Below are positions 26,544 through 34,614 of a stretch of DNA of 34,830 nucleotides, piece by piece (position 1 is the first letter of the stretch; each line of letters begins with the position of its first letter). A program made the position numbers and the translations under genes. The stretch lies in NCBI RefSeq assembly GCF_009296265.1, contig NZ_WBJS01000018.1, positions 1-34,830 of the forward strand. Direction: 5' to 3'. This DNA is from Thioclava sp. JE_KL1. Its GTDB lineage: Bacteria > Pseudomonadota > Alphaproteobacteria > Rhodobacterales > Rhodobacteraceae. The notes under the pieces were generated by a model. The model was not told the DNA's origin and ran no database searches. It saw only the letters and a program-made list of their open reading frames with translations.

Positions 26544-27488
26544 ATGCAACCTCCTCAGCGGGTGCAGTTCATGCAGATCTACCTGCCCATCGCCGAAGTC
26601 TCGGTCAATATCTTCACCCTGCTGGGGCTCGGCGGCATCGTGGGGCTGCTCTCGGGCCTGTTCGGCGTGGGCGGCGGCTTCCTGATCACCCCGCTTCTGT
26701 TCTTCATCGGCATCCCGCCTTCCGTCGCCGTGGCCACCGGCGCGAACCAGGTTGTCGCCTCGTCCGTGTCGGGCGTTCTGGCGCAGCTCAAGCGCAAGGC
26801 GGTCGACATCCCGATGGGGCTCGTGCTGCTGGTGGGTGGCCTGCTCGGCTCGGCCAGCGGTATCTACGTCTTCAACCTGCTGACCGAGCTGGGCCAGATC
26901 GACCTCGCGGTGCAGCTTTGCTACGTCGTCTTCCTCGGCCTGATCGGCCTACTGATGCTGCAAGAGGGCATCCGCACCATCCAAGAGCAGCGCAAGGGCG
27001 GTGGCGTGCGCAAGAAACGCGTGGAGCACACATGGGTCCACAAGCTGCCCTTCAAGTTCAAGTTTCGCGCCTCGGGCCTCTATATCTCGGTGATCCCGCC
27101 GCTGCTGGTAGGGGTCGCGGTCGGTATCCTCGCGGCGATCATGGGCGTCGGCGGCGGCTTCATCATGGTCCCGGCGATGATCTACCTGTTGAACATGCCG
27201 ACCAAGGTCGTGATCGGCACCTCGCTGTTCCAGATCCTGTTCGTCTCGGCCTTCACCACCCTGATGCACGCGATCACCAACCAGACGGTCGACGTGATGC
27301 TGGCGCTCCTGCTGATCGTCGGCGGCGTGATCGGCGCACAGATCGGCTCGCGGCTGGGCGCGCGCCTCAAGGCGGAACAGCTGCGCATCCTGCTGGCACT
27401 TCTCGTAATTATCGTCGCGGGCAAGCTCGGCCTCGACCTCGTGCTGCATCCGAGCAACCTCTACTCCATCGCGACGGGGGGCGAATGA
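26544..27488 (+). CDS. TauE/SafE (TSUP) family permease
   Basis: The 314-residue membrane protein has two repeats with the family glycine-rich motif: GLLSGLFGVGGGFLITPLL near the N-terminus and GILAAIMGVGGGFIMVPAM in the second half, about eight helices in all and a basic central loop (RTIQEQRKGGGVRKKRVEHTW). TSUP proteins export or import sulfite, sulfoacetate or other organosulfur anions; the substrate here is open. GGGGA eight bases before ATG 26544 supports that start, but the in-frame ATG at 26571 (MQIYLPIAEVSVN) resembles relatives better. The stop overlaps the next gene (ATGA). Confidence 0.9.
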   Translation: MQPPQRVQFMQIYLPIAEVSVNIFTLLGLGGIVGLLSGLFGVGGGFLITPLLFFIGIPPSVAVATGANQVVASSVSGVLAQLKRKAVDIPMGLVLLVGGLLGSASGIYVFNLLTELGQIDLAVQLCYVVFLGLIGLLMLQEGIRTIQEQRKGGGVRKKRVEHTWVHKLPFKFKFRASGLYISVIPPLLVGVAVGILAAIMGVGGGFIMVPAMIYLLNMPTKVVIGTSLFQILFVSAFTTLMHAITNQTVDVMLALLLIVGGVIGAQIGSRLGARLKAEQLRILLALLVIIVAGKLGLDLVLHPSNLYSIATGGE

Positions 27489-28312
27489 TGATCCGTGCAG
27501 CCCTCCTCGCCCTCGGCCTCTGCGCCGTCGCCCTGCCCGCTCTGGCACAGGACCAACAGGTTCTGCCCGCGCGTCCGGGCATGCCGATCACCAATCGCCC
27601 CGAGCCCGACGAGCAGATCGTGGCCGGTCTCAGCCGCGACAATATCGGGATCACGACCTCCTTCGACGGGTCGCAAATCCTGATCTATGGCGCGATCAAG
27701 CGCGAGACGCCGGAGCCCGAAGGGCAGAAGCTCGCGGTGATCGTGACGCTCGAAGGACCGCTCGGCCCGGTCACCATTCGCAAGAAATCCCGCGAATTCG
27801 GGATCTGGGTGAACACGGCTTCGGTCGGCGTCGCCGCAGCCCCCAGCTATTACGCCGTCGCCACGTCCGGCCCGCTCGGCGATATCCTCGATCGGCGCAC
27901 CGACACCCAGCAGCGGATCTCGATTCCGCTCGCGATGCGCGCCTTTTCCGGTCCGATCACCGTCGACGATTCGATCCCCTTCACCGAAGCGCTGGTCGAT
28001 ATCCGAAAGGAACAGGGGCTCTACAAACTCGAGACCGGCGGCGTGCATATCGTGGATAACACGCTGTTCCGCGCCGATTTCGCGCTGCCTGCGAACCTCA
28101 CCGAGGGCGACTACAAGACGCGTATCTTCCTGCTGCGCGACGGCAAACTGGTGGACAAATACCAATCCGCAATCGAGGTGCGCAAAGTCGGGCTGGAGCG
28201 CTGGCTCTACACGCTCGCGCATGAGAATGCGGCGCTTTACGGGCTGCTCTCTCTGGCGCTTGCGGTCTTCGCAGGCTGGGCCGCCGCCGCGATCTTCCGC
28301 TTCGTGCGTTAA
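27485..28312 (+). CDS. TIGR02186-like membrane-anchored periplasmic protein
   Basis: The 275-residue product has a signal peptide (about 1-21), a periplasmic part and one C-terminal helix (about 248-270, LYGLLSLALAVFAGWAAAAIF) followed by FRFVR at the cytoplasmic face. The content (ENVITxxF-like: DNIGITTSFDGSQILIYGAIKRE; VGLERWLYTLAHENAALYGLL) recalls the TIGR02186 family of unknown function, which I know mainly from Rhodobacter relatives beside TSUP permeases. ATG 27485 and ATG 27488 are both possible; both overlap the permease stop. It is probably a partner of that permease. Its stop overlaps the convergent SDR stop. Confidence 0.85.
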   Translation: MMIRAALLALGLCAVALPALAQDQQVLPARPGMPITNRPEPDEQIVAGLSRDNIGITTSFDGSQILIYGAIKRETPEPEGQKLAVIVTLEGPLGPVTIRKKSREFGIWVNTASVGVAAAPSYYAVATSGPLGDILDRRTDTQQRISIPLAMRAFSGPITVDDSIPFTEALVDIRKEQGLYKLETGGVHIVDNTLFRADFALPANLTEGDYKTRIFLLRDGKLVDKYQSAIEVRKVGLERWLYTLAHENAALYGLLSLALAVFAGWAAAAIFRFVR

Positions 28313-29025
28313 CCGCGCCCGACGAAGGGCATCGCGCTCGCCATCACCGTCATGTTCAGCACATTCGCCTCAAGCGGCAGCGAGGCCATATGCAGCACCG
28401 AGCGCGCGACATTGGCCACATCCATGGTGGGCTCCGCCGTCTTGGTCGCCGCAGAATCCATATTCGCCAGAAGCCCGGTGCGCGCGTTGCCGACGTCGAT
28501 CTGCCCGCAGGCGATGTCGAAATCGCGCCCGTCCAGCGCGATCTGCTTGGTCATGCCGTTGATCGCGTGTTTGGTGGTCGTATAGGCGAGCGATTTCGCG
28601 CGCGGCACCTGCCCCGAGATCGAGCCGTTATTGATGATCCGCCCGCCGCGCGGCGTCTGCTTGCGCATCTGCGCGAAAGCGGCCCGGGCACACAGAAACA
28701 TCCCCGTCAGGTTCACCGCGATACAGGCGTCCCAATCCTCCAGCGTGACCTCGTCGGGCAAGGCCGCAGGCGGGAACATCCCGGCATTGTTGAACAGCAC
28801 GTCGATGCGACCGAATCTAGCGACCACCTCGGCGAAGGCGCGCTCCACCGCGTGCGCATCGCTCACGTCGCAGGCCACGGCCAGCCCGTCGCCTTGCGCG
28901 GCGACCTCCGCCAGCTTGTCCTCCGAGCGCGCCAGACAGGCGACCTGCCAGCCTTCAGCCAGCGCGGCCTCTGCCACCGCGCGCCCGATCCCGGCGCTCG
29001 CCCCGGTCACCACCATCACGCCCAT
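28309..29025 (-). CDS. SDR family oxidoreductase
   Basis: The 238-residue product is a compact classical SDR with TGASAGIG (7-14), FNNAG, IINNGSISG with the catalytic serine and YTTTK with the catalytic Tyr-x3-Lys. Arg33 after the second strand would favour NADP(H). The substrate is unknown. GGAGGGG lies five bases before ATG 29025 and this signal is the edge of intergenic repeat copy 4, so the repeat and the ribosome site are contiguous. The stop overlaps the convergent TIGR02186 gene by four bases. It lies downstream of the RecD-like gene on the same strand. Confidence 0.92.
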   Translation of the reverse strand: MGVMVVTGASAGIGRAVAEAALAEGWQVACLARSEDKLAEVAAQGDGLAVACDVSDAHAVERAFAEVVARFGRIDVLFNNAGMFPPAALPDEVTLEDWDACIAVNLTGMFLCARAAFAQMRKQTPRGGRIINNGSISGQVPRAKSLAYTTTKHAINGMTKQIALDGRDFDIACGQIDVGNARTGLLANMDSAATKTAEPTMDVANVARSVLHMASLPLEANVLNMTVMASAMPFVGRG

Positions 29026-29035
29026 CTCGCCCCTC

Positions 29036-29067
29036 CTTCGCCTTGGCTCAAATATCCCCGCCGGAGG
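29036..29067 (+). repeat. AAATATCCC intergenic repeat, copy 4
   Basis: CTTCGCCTTGGCTCAAATAT continuing CCCCGCCGGAGG is the longest and most typical copy. It fills most of the 50-base gap between the SDR start and the RecD-like stop. On the minus strand it reads toward the SDR and ends in GCGAAGGAGG, placing the SDR Shine-Dalgarno at the repeat border. Confidence 0.65.
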
Positions 29068-29075
29068 CTCCTGCC

Positions 29076-30620
29076 CTATCCGTCCTGCGGTTCAGCTTTC
29101 AGTTCCAGCTTACCGCCGCCTTTCGGCAGATCGTCAATGGTCAGCGGCGCCGAGGGCCGCGCCAACCGCGCCCGCACCACCCACAAGAGCCGATGCTGCG
29201 CCCGGGTGATCGCGACATAGGCGAGGCGCTTCCACAGCGGGATACCCGCCTCGACGCGCCCTGCCCTGTAAGCCGCATAGATATCCGGCGCGAAGACCTG
29301 AACGTCCTCCCATTGCGAGCCCTGCGCCTTGTGGATCGTCACCGCCGCGCCATGCAGGAAGGTCGCGCCCATCCGGGCCGCGAACGGAATGAACGGCTCC
29401 TCCTCGTCGGGCATCTCGATCTTCACGATCGAGGCCGCCGAGAGCCGCGGATCTTCCGCCCCCATCACATGCAGCCGCGAGAAGCCGGGCTTCTTGCCGG
29501 GGCCGAGATAGATCACCTGCGCGCCCTTGATCAGGCCGCGCGCCTCCAGATCGATCCGCTTCTTGCGGTGCTTCACCGGCAGTTCGATCCCGTCGCAGAT
29601 CAAGGGCTCGCCCGGCAGCATCATGTCGGCAGGCGCGGAATGGGCGGCGCGGAAGGCATGGATCAGCCGGATGCGTGTGGCGTTGCGCCAGACCAGCACC
29701 GGCGAACGCGCCATCAGATCGCTCTCCACCCGCTCGGCCCAGACGACGCGGTCATCCTTGGCGGCGGCCTTCTCGATTTCGCGCTCGAACTGCTCGAAGG
29801 TCACGCTCTCGTCGCCCAGCATATGCGCCAGATCGAGGATCGGGTTATCCTCGGCCTGCCGGTGGATGCGGTGCAGAATGTGTTTGCGCTCGTCGGGCAG
29901 ACGCTCGAAGACCATCTCGCCCGATTGGTTCACCGGCGCGAGCTGCGCCGGATCGCCGAACAGCACCAGCGTCGGGAAAATCTCGCGCAGATCGTCGAAC
30001 TGACGCTCATCCAGCATCGAGGCCTCGTCGACAAAGCCGATATCGAGCGGGTCTTCGCGCCGCTTCCAGCCATTGATGAAATCCGAGCCGCGCAGCCCCG
30101 CCGAGGCCAGCGCCGCCGGGATCGACTTGTGGAGATCGTAGAACGCCTTCGCCCGGTCGAGCGTCGCTTCAGTCAGGCCCATCTCGATCAGCAATTCGGG
30201 CTTGGGCCGCTCGCCCTGCCCGGTCAGCCATTCCGCGATCCGCTCATATTCGGGATCGTAGACGGGGGTGTAGAGAATGCGGTGGATCGTCGTCGCGGGC
30301 ACGCCACGCGACCGCAATACGCTCGCCGCCTTATTCGTGGGCGCGAGGATCGCCAGCGTGCGCTTTTCGCGGCGCCGCTTGCCCTCGAAATCGCCCGAGA
30401 CCAGATCGACGCCTGCCGCCTCCAACGCTTTATAAAGCTCCGCCAGAAGCAGCGTCTTGCCCGACCCCGCCTTGCCGATCACCGAAAGCACGCGATTGCT
30501 GCCGCTTTCCGGTGTCATCGACCCTTCGAGAATATCCACCCCCGCCGCCTCGAGCGCGGAAGCAACGGCATCCCAAGCCTCGGCCTGGTCCTCGGAAAAC
30601 TGGATCATGGGGGTCGTCAT
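29076..30620 (-). CDS. RecD-like ATP-dependent DNA helicase
   Basis: The 514-residue product is a superfamily 1B helicase: Walker A GKAGSGKT (49-56), motif Ia APTNKAAS, Walker B DEAS (198-201), motif III GDPAQLAPV (222-230), and the C-terminal TIHKAQGSQWEDVQVF and YVAITRAQHRLLWV motifs. It is close to the RecD/RecD2 and Dda-type 5'-3' helicases but lacks the long N-terminal region of RecD2, so a stand-alone repair or replication helper is more likely than a RecBCD subunit. ATG 30620 follows AAGG. Intergenic repeats flank both ends of the gene. Confidence 0.9.
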   Translation of the reverse strand: MTTPMIQFSEDQAEAWDAVASALEAAGVDILEGSMTPESGSNRVLSVIGKAGSGKTLLLAELYKALEAAGVDLVSGDFEGKRRREKRTLAILAPTNKAASVLRSRGVPATTIHRILYTPVYDPEYERIAEWLTGQGERPKPELLIEMGLTEATLDRAKAFYDLHKSIPAALASAGLRGSDFINGWKRREDPLDIGFVDEASMLDERQFDDLREIFPTLVLFGDPAQLAPVNQSGEMVFERLPDERKHILHRIHRQAEDNPILDLAHMLGDESVTFEQFEREIEKAAAKDDRVVWAERVESDLMARSPVLVWRNATRIRLIHAFRAAHSAPADMMLPGEPLICDGIELPVKHRKKRIDLEARGLIKGAQVIYLGPGKKPGFSRLHVMGAEDPRLSAASIVKIEMPDEEEPFIPFAARMGATFLHGAAVTIHKAQGSQWEDVQVFAPDIYAAYRAGRVEAGIPLWKRLAYVAITRAQHRLLWVVRARLARPSAPLTIDDLPKGGGKLELKAEPQDG

Positions 30621-30696
30621 GGCGCGACCTTACCTGCGCGCCTTGGCGGGCGGAAGGGCGAAAGGGCGCGGTTTTCGCGGGGTCCAACGCCGGGAA

Positions 30697-30741
30697 CCTC
30701 CGGTGGGGATATTTGGGTCGAGAAGAAGACGCCGCTTCTTC
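30697..30741 (-). repeat. AAATATCCC intergenic repeat, copy 5, with a hairpin
   Basis: Copy 5 lies on the minus strand (reverse complement of 30697-30728; core AAATATCCCCACCGGAGG). Its distal part overlaps GAAGAAG (30722-30728)/CTTCTTC (30735-30741), a perfect 7-base stem with a 6-base loop. It sits between the ecm stop and the RecD-like start. In minus-strand reading this is the same orientation as the copy that forms the terminator at 4801. Confidence 0.55.
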
Positions 30742-30764
30742 CCGATACCAAACGGGCTGCGCGC

Positions 30765-32735
30765 TCAGGCGGCCTTCTCGGCCGGGGTCGCGAGCGTCAC
30801 GATATCCATCATGATCCGGTTCAGCTCGAAATCCTTGGGCGTGTAGACGCGCGCGACGCCGAAGCTCAGGAGCTTCTGCGCGTCCTCATCCGGGATGATC
30901 CCGCCGACGACGACCGGAACATGGTCGAGGCCAGCCGCGCGCATCCGCTCCATCAGTTCCTCGATCAGCGGCATATGCGAGCCCGAGAGGATCGACAGCC
31001 CCACCACATGCGCCTCGTCCTCGATGGCTTTCGCGACGATCTGTTCGGGCGTCAGGCGAATGCCGTCATAGGTGATGTCCATGCCGCAATCGCGGGCACG
31101 GAAGGCGATCTGTTCAGCGCCGTTCGAGTGGCCATCGAGGCCCGGCTTGCCGACGAGGAATTTCAGGCGACGGCCAAGCTGCGAGCTGACCGCATCCACG
31201 GCTTCGCGGATATCGTCGAGCCCTTCGGTCTGGTTCGAGGGCGAGCGCGACACGCCCGTCGGGCCGCGATACTCGCCATGAACCGCGCGCATCACCCCTG
31301 CCCATTCGCCCGTGGTCGCGCCCGCTTTCGCGGCAGCGATCGAAGCTTCCATGATATTCTTGCCAGCCTTCGCGTCCGCCTTGAGCTGAGCCAGCGCCGC
31401 CTGCACCGCGGCCTCGTCACGCTCGGCGCGCCAGGCGTTCAGACGGTCGATCTGCTCCTGCTCCACCGCCGGGTCGACGACCATGATGCCGCCATCGCCT
31501 GCGGTCAGCGGCGAGGGCTCGCCCTGCTGCCAGCGGTTCACACCGACGACGATGGTCTCCTCGGCCTCGATGCGGTTGATCCGCGCGGCGTTCGATTCCA
31601 CCAGACGCGACTTCATGTAGTCGATCGCGGCAATCGCCCCGCCCATACCGTCGAGCGTTTCCAGCTCGGCGCGGGCGCCATCTTTCAGCGCCTCGACCTT
31701 CGCGTTCACCGCCGGGTTGCCGTCGAACAGATCGCCATATTCCAGAAGGTCGGTCTCATAGGCCATGATCTGCTGCATCCTGAGCGACCATTGCTGATCC
31801 CAGGGGCGCGGCAGGCCGAGCGCTTCGTTCCACGCGGGCAGCTGCACCGCGCGGGCGCGCGCGTTTTTCGACAGCGTCACGGCCAGCATCTCGATCAGGA
31901 TGCGATAGACGTTGTTCTCGGGCTGCTGCTCGGTCAGGCCCAGCGAGTTCACCTGCACGCCATAGCGGAAACGGCGGAACTTCTCGTCCTCGACGCCGTA
32001 GCGGTCCCGGCAGATCTCGTCCCACAGCTCGGTGAAGGCGCGCATCTTGCACATCTCGGTCACGAAGCGGATGCCAGCATTCACGAAGAAGGAGATCCGC
32101 CCGACCATCGCGGGGAAGGCCTCTTCCGGCACCTTGGTTTTGAGGTCGTCCAGCACGGCGATGGCGGTCGCGAGCGCGAAGGCCAGTTCCTGCTGCGGCG
32201 TCGCCCCGGCTTCCTGCAGGTGATAGGAACACACGTTCATCGGGTTCCATTTCGGCAGGTGCTCGCGGGTATAGGCCGCGACATCGGTGATCATCGCGAG
32301 CGAGGGCTTCGGCGGGCAGATATAGGTGCCGCGCGAGAGGTATTCCTTCACCAGATCGTTCTGCACCGTGCCCTGCAGCTTCGACACATCCGCGCCCTGC
32401 TCCTCGGCCACCGCAATATAGAGCGACAAGAGCCACGGCGCGGTCGCGTTGATCGTCATCGAAGTGTTCATCTGCTCGAGCGGGATCTCATCGAACAGCG
32501 CGCGCATGTCGCCCAGATGGCAGACCGGCACGCCGACCTTGCCCACCTCGCCGCGCGACAGGATATGGTCACTGTCATAGCCGGTCTGGGTCGGCAGGTC
32601 GAAAGCCACCGAAAGACCCGTCTGCCCCTTGGAGAGGTTGTTGCGATAGAGCGCGTTCGAGGCGGCAGCCGTGGAATGGCCCGCATAGGTGCGAAACAGC
32701 CAGGGGCGGTCTTTGGCGGGCATCGTGTCGGTCAT
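30765..32735 (-). CDS. ecm: Ethylmalonyl-CoA mutase (B12-dependent)
   Basis: The 656-residue product has the acyl-CoA mutase TIM barrel (about 10-480; RTYAGHSTAAASNALYRNNLSKGQTGLSVAFDLPTQ... in short form) and a C-terminal B12-binding domain with D534-G-H536-x2-G539, the lower-axial histidine motif. The single-chain form of about 655 residues and the adjacent ccr identify ethylmalonyl-CoA mutase, which makes methylsuccinyl-CoA in the ethylmalonyl-CoA pathway, rather than methylmalonyl-CoA mutase. ATG 32735 has GGAGG five bases upstream; a longer open frame to 32831 enters the promoter region. It is divergent from ccr. Confidence 0.95.
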   Translation of the reverse strand: MTDTMPAKDRPWLFRTYAGHSTAAASNALYRNNLSKGQTGLSVAFDLPTQTGYDSDHILSRGEVGKVGVPVCHLGDMRALFDEIPLEQMNTSMTINATAPWLLSLYIAVAEEQGADVSKLQGTVQNDLVKEYLSRGTYICPPKPSLAMITDVAAYTREHLPKWNPMNVCSYHLQEAGATPQQELAFALATAIAVLDDLKTKVPEEAFPAMVGRISFFVNAGIRFVTEMCKMRAFTELWDEICRDRYGVEDEKFRRFRYGVQVNSLGLTEQQPENNVYRILIEMLAVTLSKNARARAVQLPAWNEALGLPRPWDQQWSLRMQQIMAYETDLLEYGDLFDGNPAVNAKVEALKDGARAELETLDGMGGAIAAIDYMKSRLVESNAARINRIEAEETIVVGVNRWQQGEPSPLTAGDGGIMVVDPAVEQEQIDRLNAWRAERDEAAVQAALAQLKADAKAGKNIMEASIAAAKAGATTGEWAGVMRAVHGEYRGPTGVSRSPSNQTEGLDDIREAVDAVSSQLGRRLKFLVGKPGLDGHSNGAEQIAFRARDCGMDITYDGIRLTPEQIVAKAIEDEAHVVGLSILSGSHMPLIEELMERMRAAGLDHVPVVVGGIIPDEDAQKLLSFGVARVYTPKDFELNRIMMDIVTLATPAEKAA

Positions 32736-32766
32736 GGCGGCCTCCATCGGAATACGAATCTTCGCT

Positions 32767-32783
32767 GCGCAATATTGTTGCGC
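32767..32783. promoter_or_regulatory. GCGCAA/TTGCGC dyad at the ecm transcription start region
   Basis: GCGCAA (32767-32772) and TTGCGC (32778-32783) form a perfect dyad with a 5-base centre. It lies just inside the predicted ecm transcript start. The word TTGCGCA recurs once at 32954-32960, on the ccr side. A regulator site is suggested but not identified. Confidence 0.45.
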
Positions 32784-32792
32784 GTTTGGATG

Positions 32793-32821
32793 GTTTAAAT
32801 TGAATTTTGTGATCCTGTCAA
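32793..32821 (-). promoter_or_regulatory. Candidate ecm promoter
   Basis: On the minus strand a consensus TTGACA (32816-32821) is followed after 17 bases by TTAAAC (32793-32798). Transcription would start near 32786, about 50 bases before the ecm ATG. The -35 is perfect, the -10 weak. Confidence 0.5.
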
Positions 32822-32830
32822 TTCGCTGCA

Positions 32831-32858
32831 ACGCGGCGTGATTGGTTTCACGCAGCGT
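32831..32858. promoter_or_regulatory. 28-base imperfect palindrome between ecm and ccr
   Basis: ACGC-G-GCGTGA (32831-32841) and TCACGC-A-GCGT (32848-32858) are reverse complements over 11 bases with one mismatch, spacer TTGGTT. A TATAAA box (32875-32880) follows on the ccr side without a good -35, as expected for an activated promoter. It is centrally placed to serve both genes. Confidence 0.5.
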
Positions 32859-33029
32859 CCGCGACGCGAAGGCTTATAAATAGGGGTTTGCTCGCAGCTC
32901 GAAAATCGCGAGGGACATAAAATTACAAAAACGGAACGTCAGGGATTGAAAAGTTGCGCAGCCATGCGTATCCCTCTGAACGAACACCGCCCGATTCTGC
33001 GGCGCGGCAAGGACAGACAGGAGAAAGCC

Positions 33030-34322
33030 ATGGCCCTTGATCAGGAAACCGGTATCGCGCCCTACGATGCGCCGGAGAAGGACCTTTACGAGATCGGCGA
33101 GATGCCGCCCCTCGGCTACGTCCCCCCGAAAATGTACGCTTGGGCGATCCGCCGCGAGCGCCACGGCGAGCCCGAACAGTCGTTCCAGCAGGAAGTCGTC
33201 GACACCTGGGAGATCGACAGCCACGAAGTGCTCGTGCTCGTGATGGCCGCGGGCGTGAACTACAATGGCGTCTGGGCCGGTCTCGGCGTGCCGATCTCGC
33301 CCTTCGACGGCCACAAGCAGCCCTATCACATCGCGGGCTCGGATGCGGCGGGCATCGTCTGGAAAGTGGGCGACAAGGTCAAACGCTGGAAAGTCGGCGA
33401 CGAGGTGGTGATCCACTGCAACCAAGACGATGGCGACGACGAGGAATGTAACGGCGGCGACCCGATGTTCTCGCCCTCCCAGCGGATCTGGGGCTACGAG
33501 ACGCATGACGGCTCGTTCTCGCAGTTCACCCGCGTGCAGGCGCAGCAGCTGATGCCGCGCCCGAAGCACCTTACCTGGGAAGAGGCCGCCTGCTACACGC
33601 TGACGCTGGCCACTGCCTACCGGATGCTGTTCGGTCACCATCCGCATGAGCTCAAGCCCGGCCAGAACGTGCTGGTCTGGGGTGCCTCGGGCGGCCTGGG
33701 CTCCTACGCGATCCAGCTTGCGAACACCGCAGGCGCGAACGCGATCGGCGTGATCTCGGACGAGAGCAAGCGTCAGTTCGTGATGGACCAGGGCGCCAAG
33801 GGCGTGATCAACCGCAAGGACTTCAAGTGCTGGGGTCAGCTACCCACGGTCAACACGCCCGAATATAACGAGTGGCTGAAAGAGGCCCGCAAATTCGGCA
33901 AGGCGATCTGGGACATCACCGGCAAGGGCGTGAACGTGGACATGGTCTTCGAACACCCCGGCGAGGCGACCTTCCCGGTCTCGACGCTGATCGTGAAGAA
34001 GGGCGGCATGGTCGTGATCTGCGCTGGCACCTCGGGCTTCAACTGCACCTTCGACGTGCGCTACATGTGGATGCACCAGAAGCGCCTTCAGGGCTCGCAC
34101 TTCGCCAACCTCAAGCAGGCGGCCTCGGCCAACAAGCTGATGGTGGAGCGGCGTCTGGACCCCTGCATGTCCGAGGTCTTCCCGTGGGATCAGATCCCGC
34201 AGGCCCATACCAAGATGCTGCGCAACGAGCATAAGCCGGGCAACATGGCCGTGCTGGTTCAGGCTCCGAAAACCGGGCTGCGTACCTTCGAGGACGCGCT
34301 GGAAGCGGGTCGCCGCGGCTGA
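33030..34322 (+). CDS. ccr: Crotonyl-CoA carboxylase/reductase
   Basis: The 430-residue product is a medium-chain dehydrogenase/reductase that reductively carboxylates crotonyl-CoA to ethylmalonyl-CoA with NADPH and CO2, the key reaction of the ethylmalonyl-CoA pathway. It has the GroES-like N-terminal domain, the Rossmann motif VWGASGGLGSYAIQL (216-230) and segments typical of the carboxylating branch: AAGVNYNGVWAGLG (73-86), QRIWGYETHDGSFSQF (151-166) and RYMWMHQKRLQGSHF (344-358). AGGAG (33019-33023) supports ATG 33030. It is divergent from ecm and closed by a strong terminator. Confidence 0.97.
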   Translation: MALDQETGIAPYDAPEKDLYEIGEMPPLGYVPPKMYAWAIRRERHGEPEQSFQQEVVDTWEIDSHEVLVLVMAAGVNYNGVWAGLGVPISPFDGHKQPYHIAGSDAAGIVWKVGDKVKRWKVGDEVVIHCNQDDGDDEECNGGDPMFSPSQRIWGYETHDGSFSQFTRVQAQQLMPRPKHLTWEEAACYTLTLATAYRMLFGHHPHELKPGQNVLVWGASGGLGSYAIQLANTAGANAIGVISDESKRQFVMDQGAKGVINRKDFKCWGQLPTVNTPEYNEWLKEARKFGKAIWDITGKGVNVDMVFEHPGEATFPVSTLIVKKGGMVVICAGTSGFNCTFDVRYMWMHQKRLQGSHFANLKQAASANKLMVERRLDPCMSEVFPWDQIPQAHTKMLRNEHKPGNMAVLVQAPKTGLRTFEDALEAGRRG

Positions 34323-34344
34323 CGACCCCTTGATGTTTCACGGG

Positions 34345-34378
34345 AAACCCGCGCTCGGGAGGGCGCGGGTTTTCTTTT
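34345..34378 (+). terminator. Rho-independent terminator after ccr
   Basis: AAACCCGCGC (34345-34354) pairs with GCGCGGGTTT (34363-34372) around an 8-base loop; the T-rich tail TTTTCTTTT runs 34370-34378. Confidence 0.93.
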
Positions 34379-34447
34379 GTGAGAACTAAGGGACGCGTCC
34401 GAGCCTTGGGTGGGCGCTTTGATCGGTTCGTGGCTGGGCACTTTATC

Positions 34448-34478
34448 TCGCAAGCCCGTCGCTCATTCGTGCTTGCGA
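34448..34478. repeat. 8-base inverted repeat in the ccr/ABC gap
   Basis: TCGCAAGC (34448-34455) and GCTTGCGA (34471-34478) are perfect inverted arms around 15 bases. They lie in the 292-base gap between ccr and the ABC gene, beyond the ccr terminator. The rest of the gap (34379-34560) has GC-rich stems such as CCCTCC/GGAGGG near 34495-34511 but no coding signal. Confidence 0.35.
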
Positions 34479-34560
34479 TGACATCGCCAATGCGCCCTCC
34501 CGGGGGGAGGGTCGGGCGCGGCCCGGGGCTGATCGCCCCGCGCCAAGGCCGCAGACCCAA

Positions 34561-34592
34561 AACGAAAAACGCCCGGCCGATCCGACCGGGCG
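34561..34592 (-). terminator. Rho-independent terminator of the minus-strand ABC gene
   Basis: CGCCCGG (34570-34576) pairs with CCGGGCG (34586-34592) around a 9-base loop; on the minus strand a GTTTTTCGTTTT-type T-rich tail follows (from AAAACGAAAAA on the plus strand). It lies 22 bases after the ABC gene stop. Confidence 0.85.
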
Positions 34593-34614
34593 CTTCGGGC
34601 TCACTTGCCTGCTC

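Noticed and set aside
29043-32798. An open frame of about 1250 codons on the plus strand.
   Set aside because: It lies antisense to the RecD-like helicase and ecm genes, both with full motif sets. The predicted protein is rich in Arg, His and Leu with no domain, typical of the complement of GC-rich genes.
32736-33029. A cobalamin riboswitch or a tRNA between ecm and ccr.
   Set aside because: No B12-box and no cloverleaf pattern were found; the predicted ecm leader is only about 50 bases.
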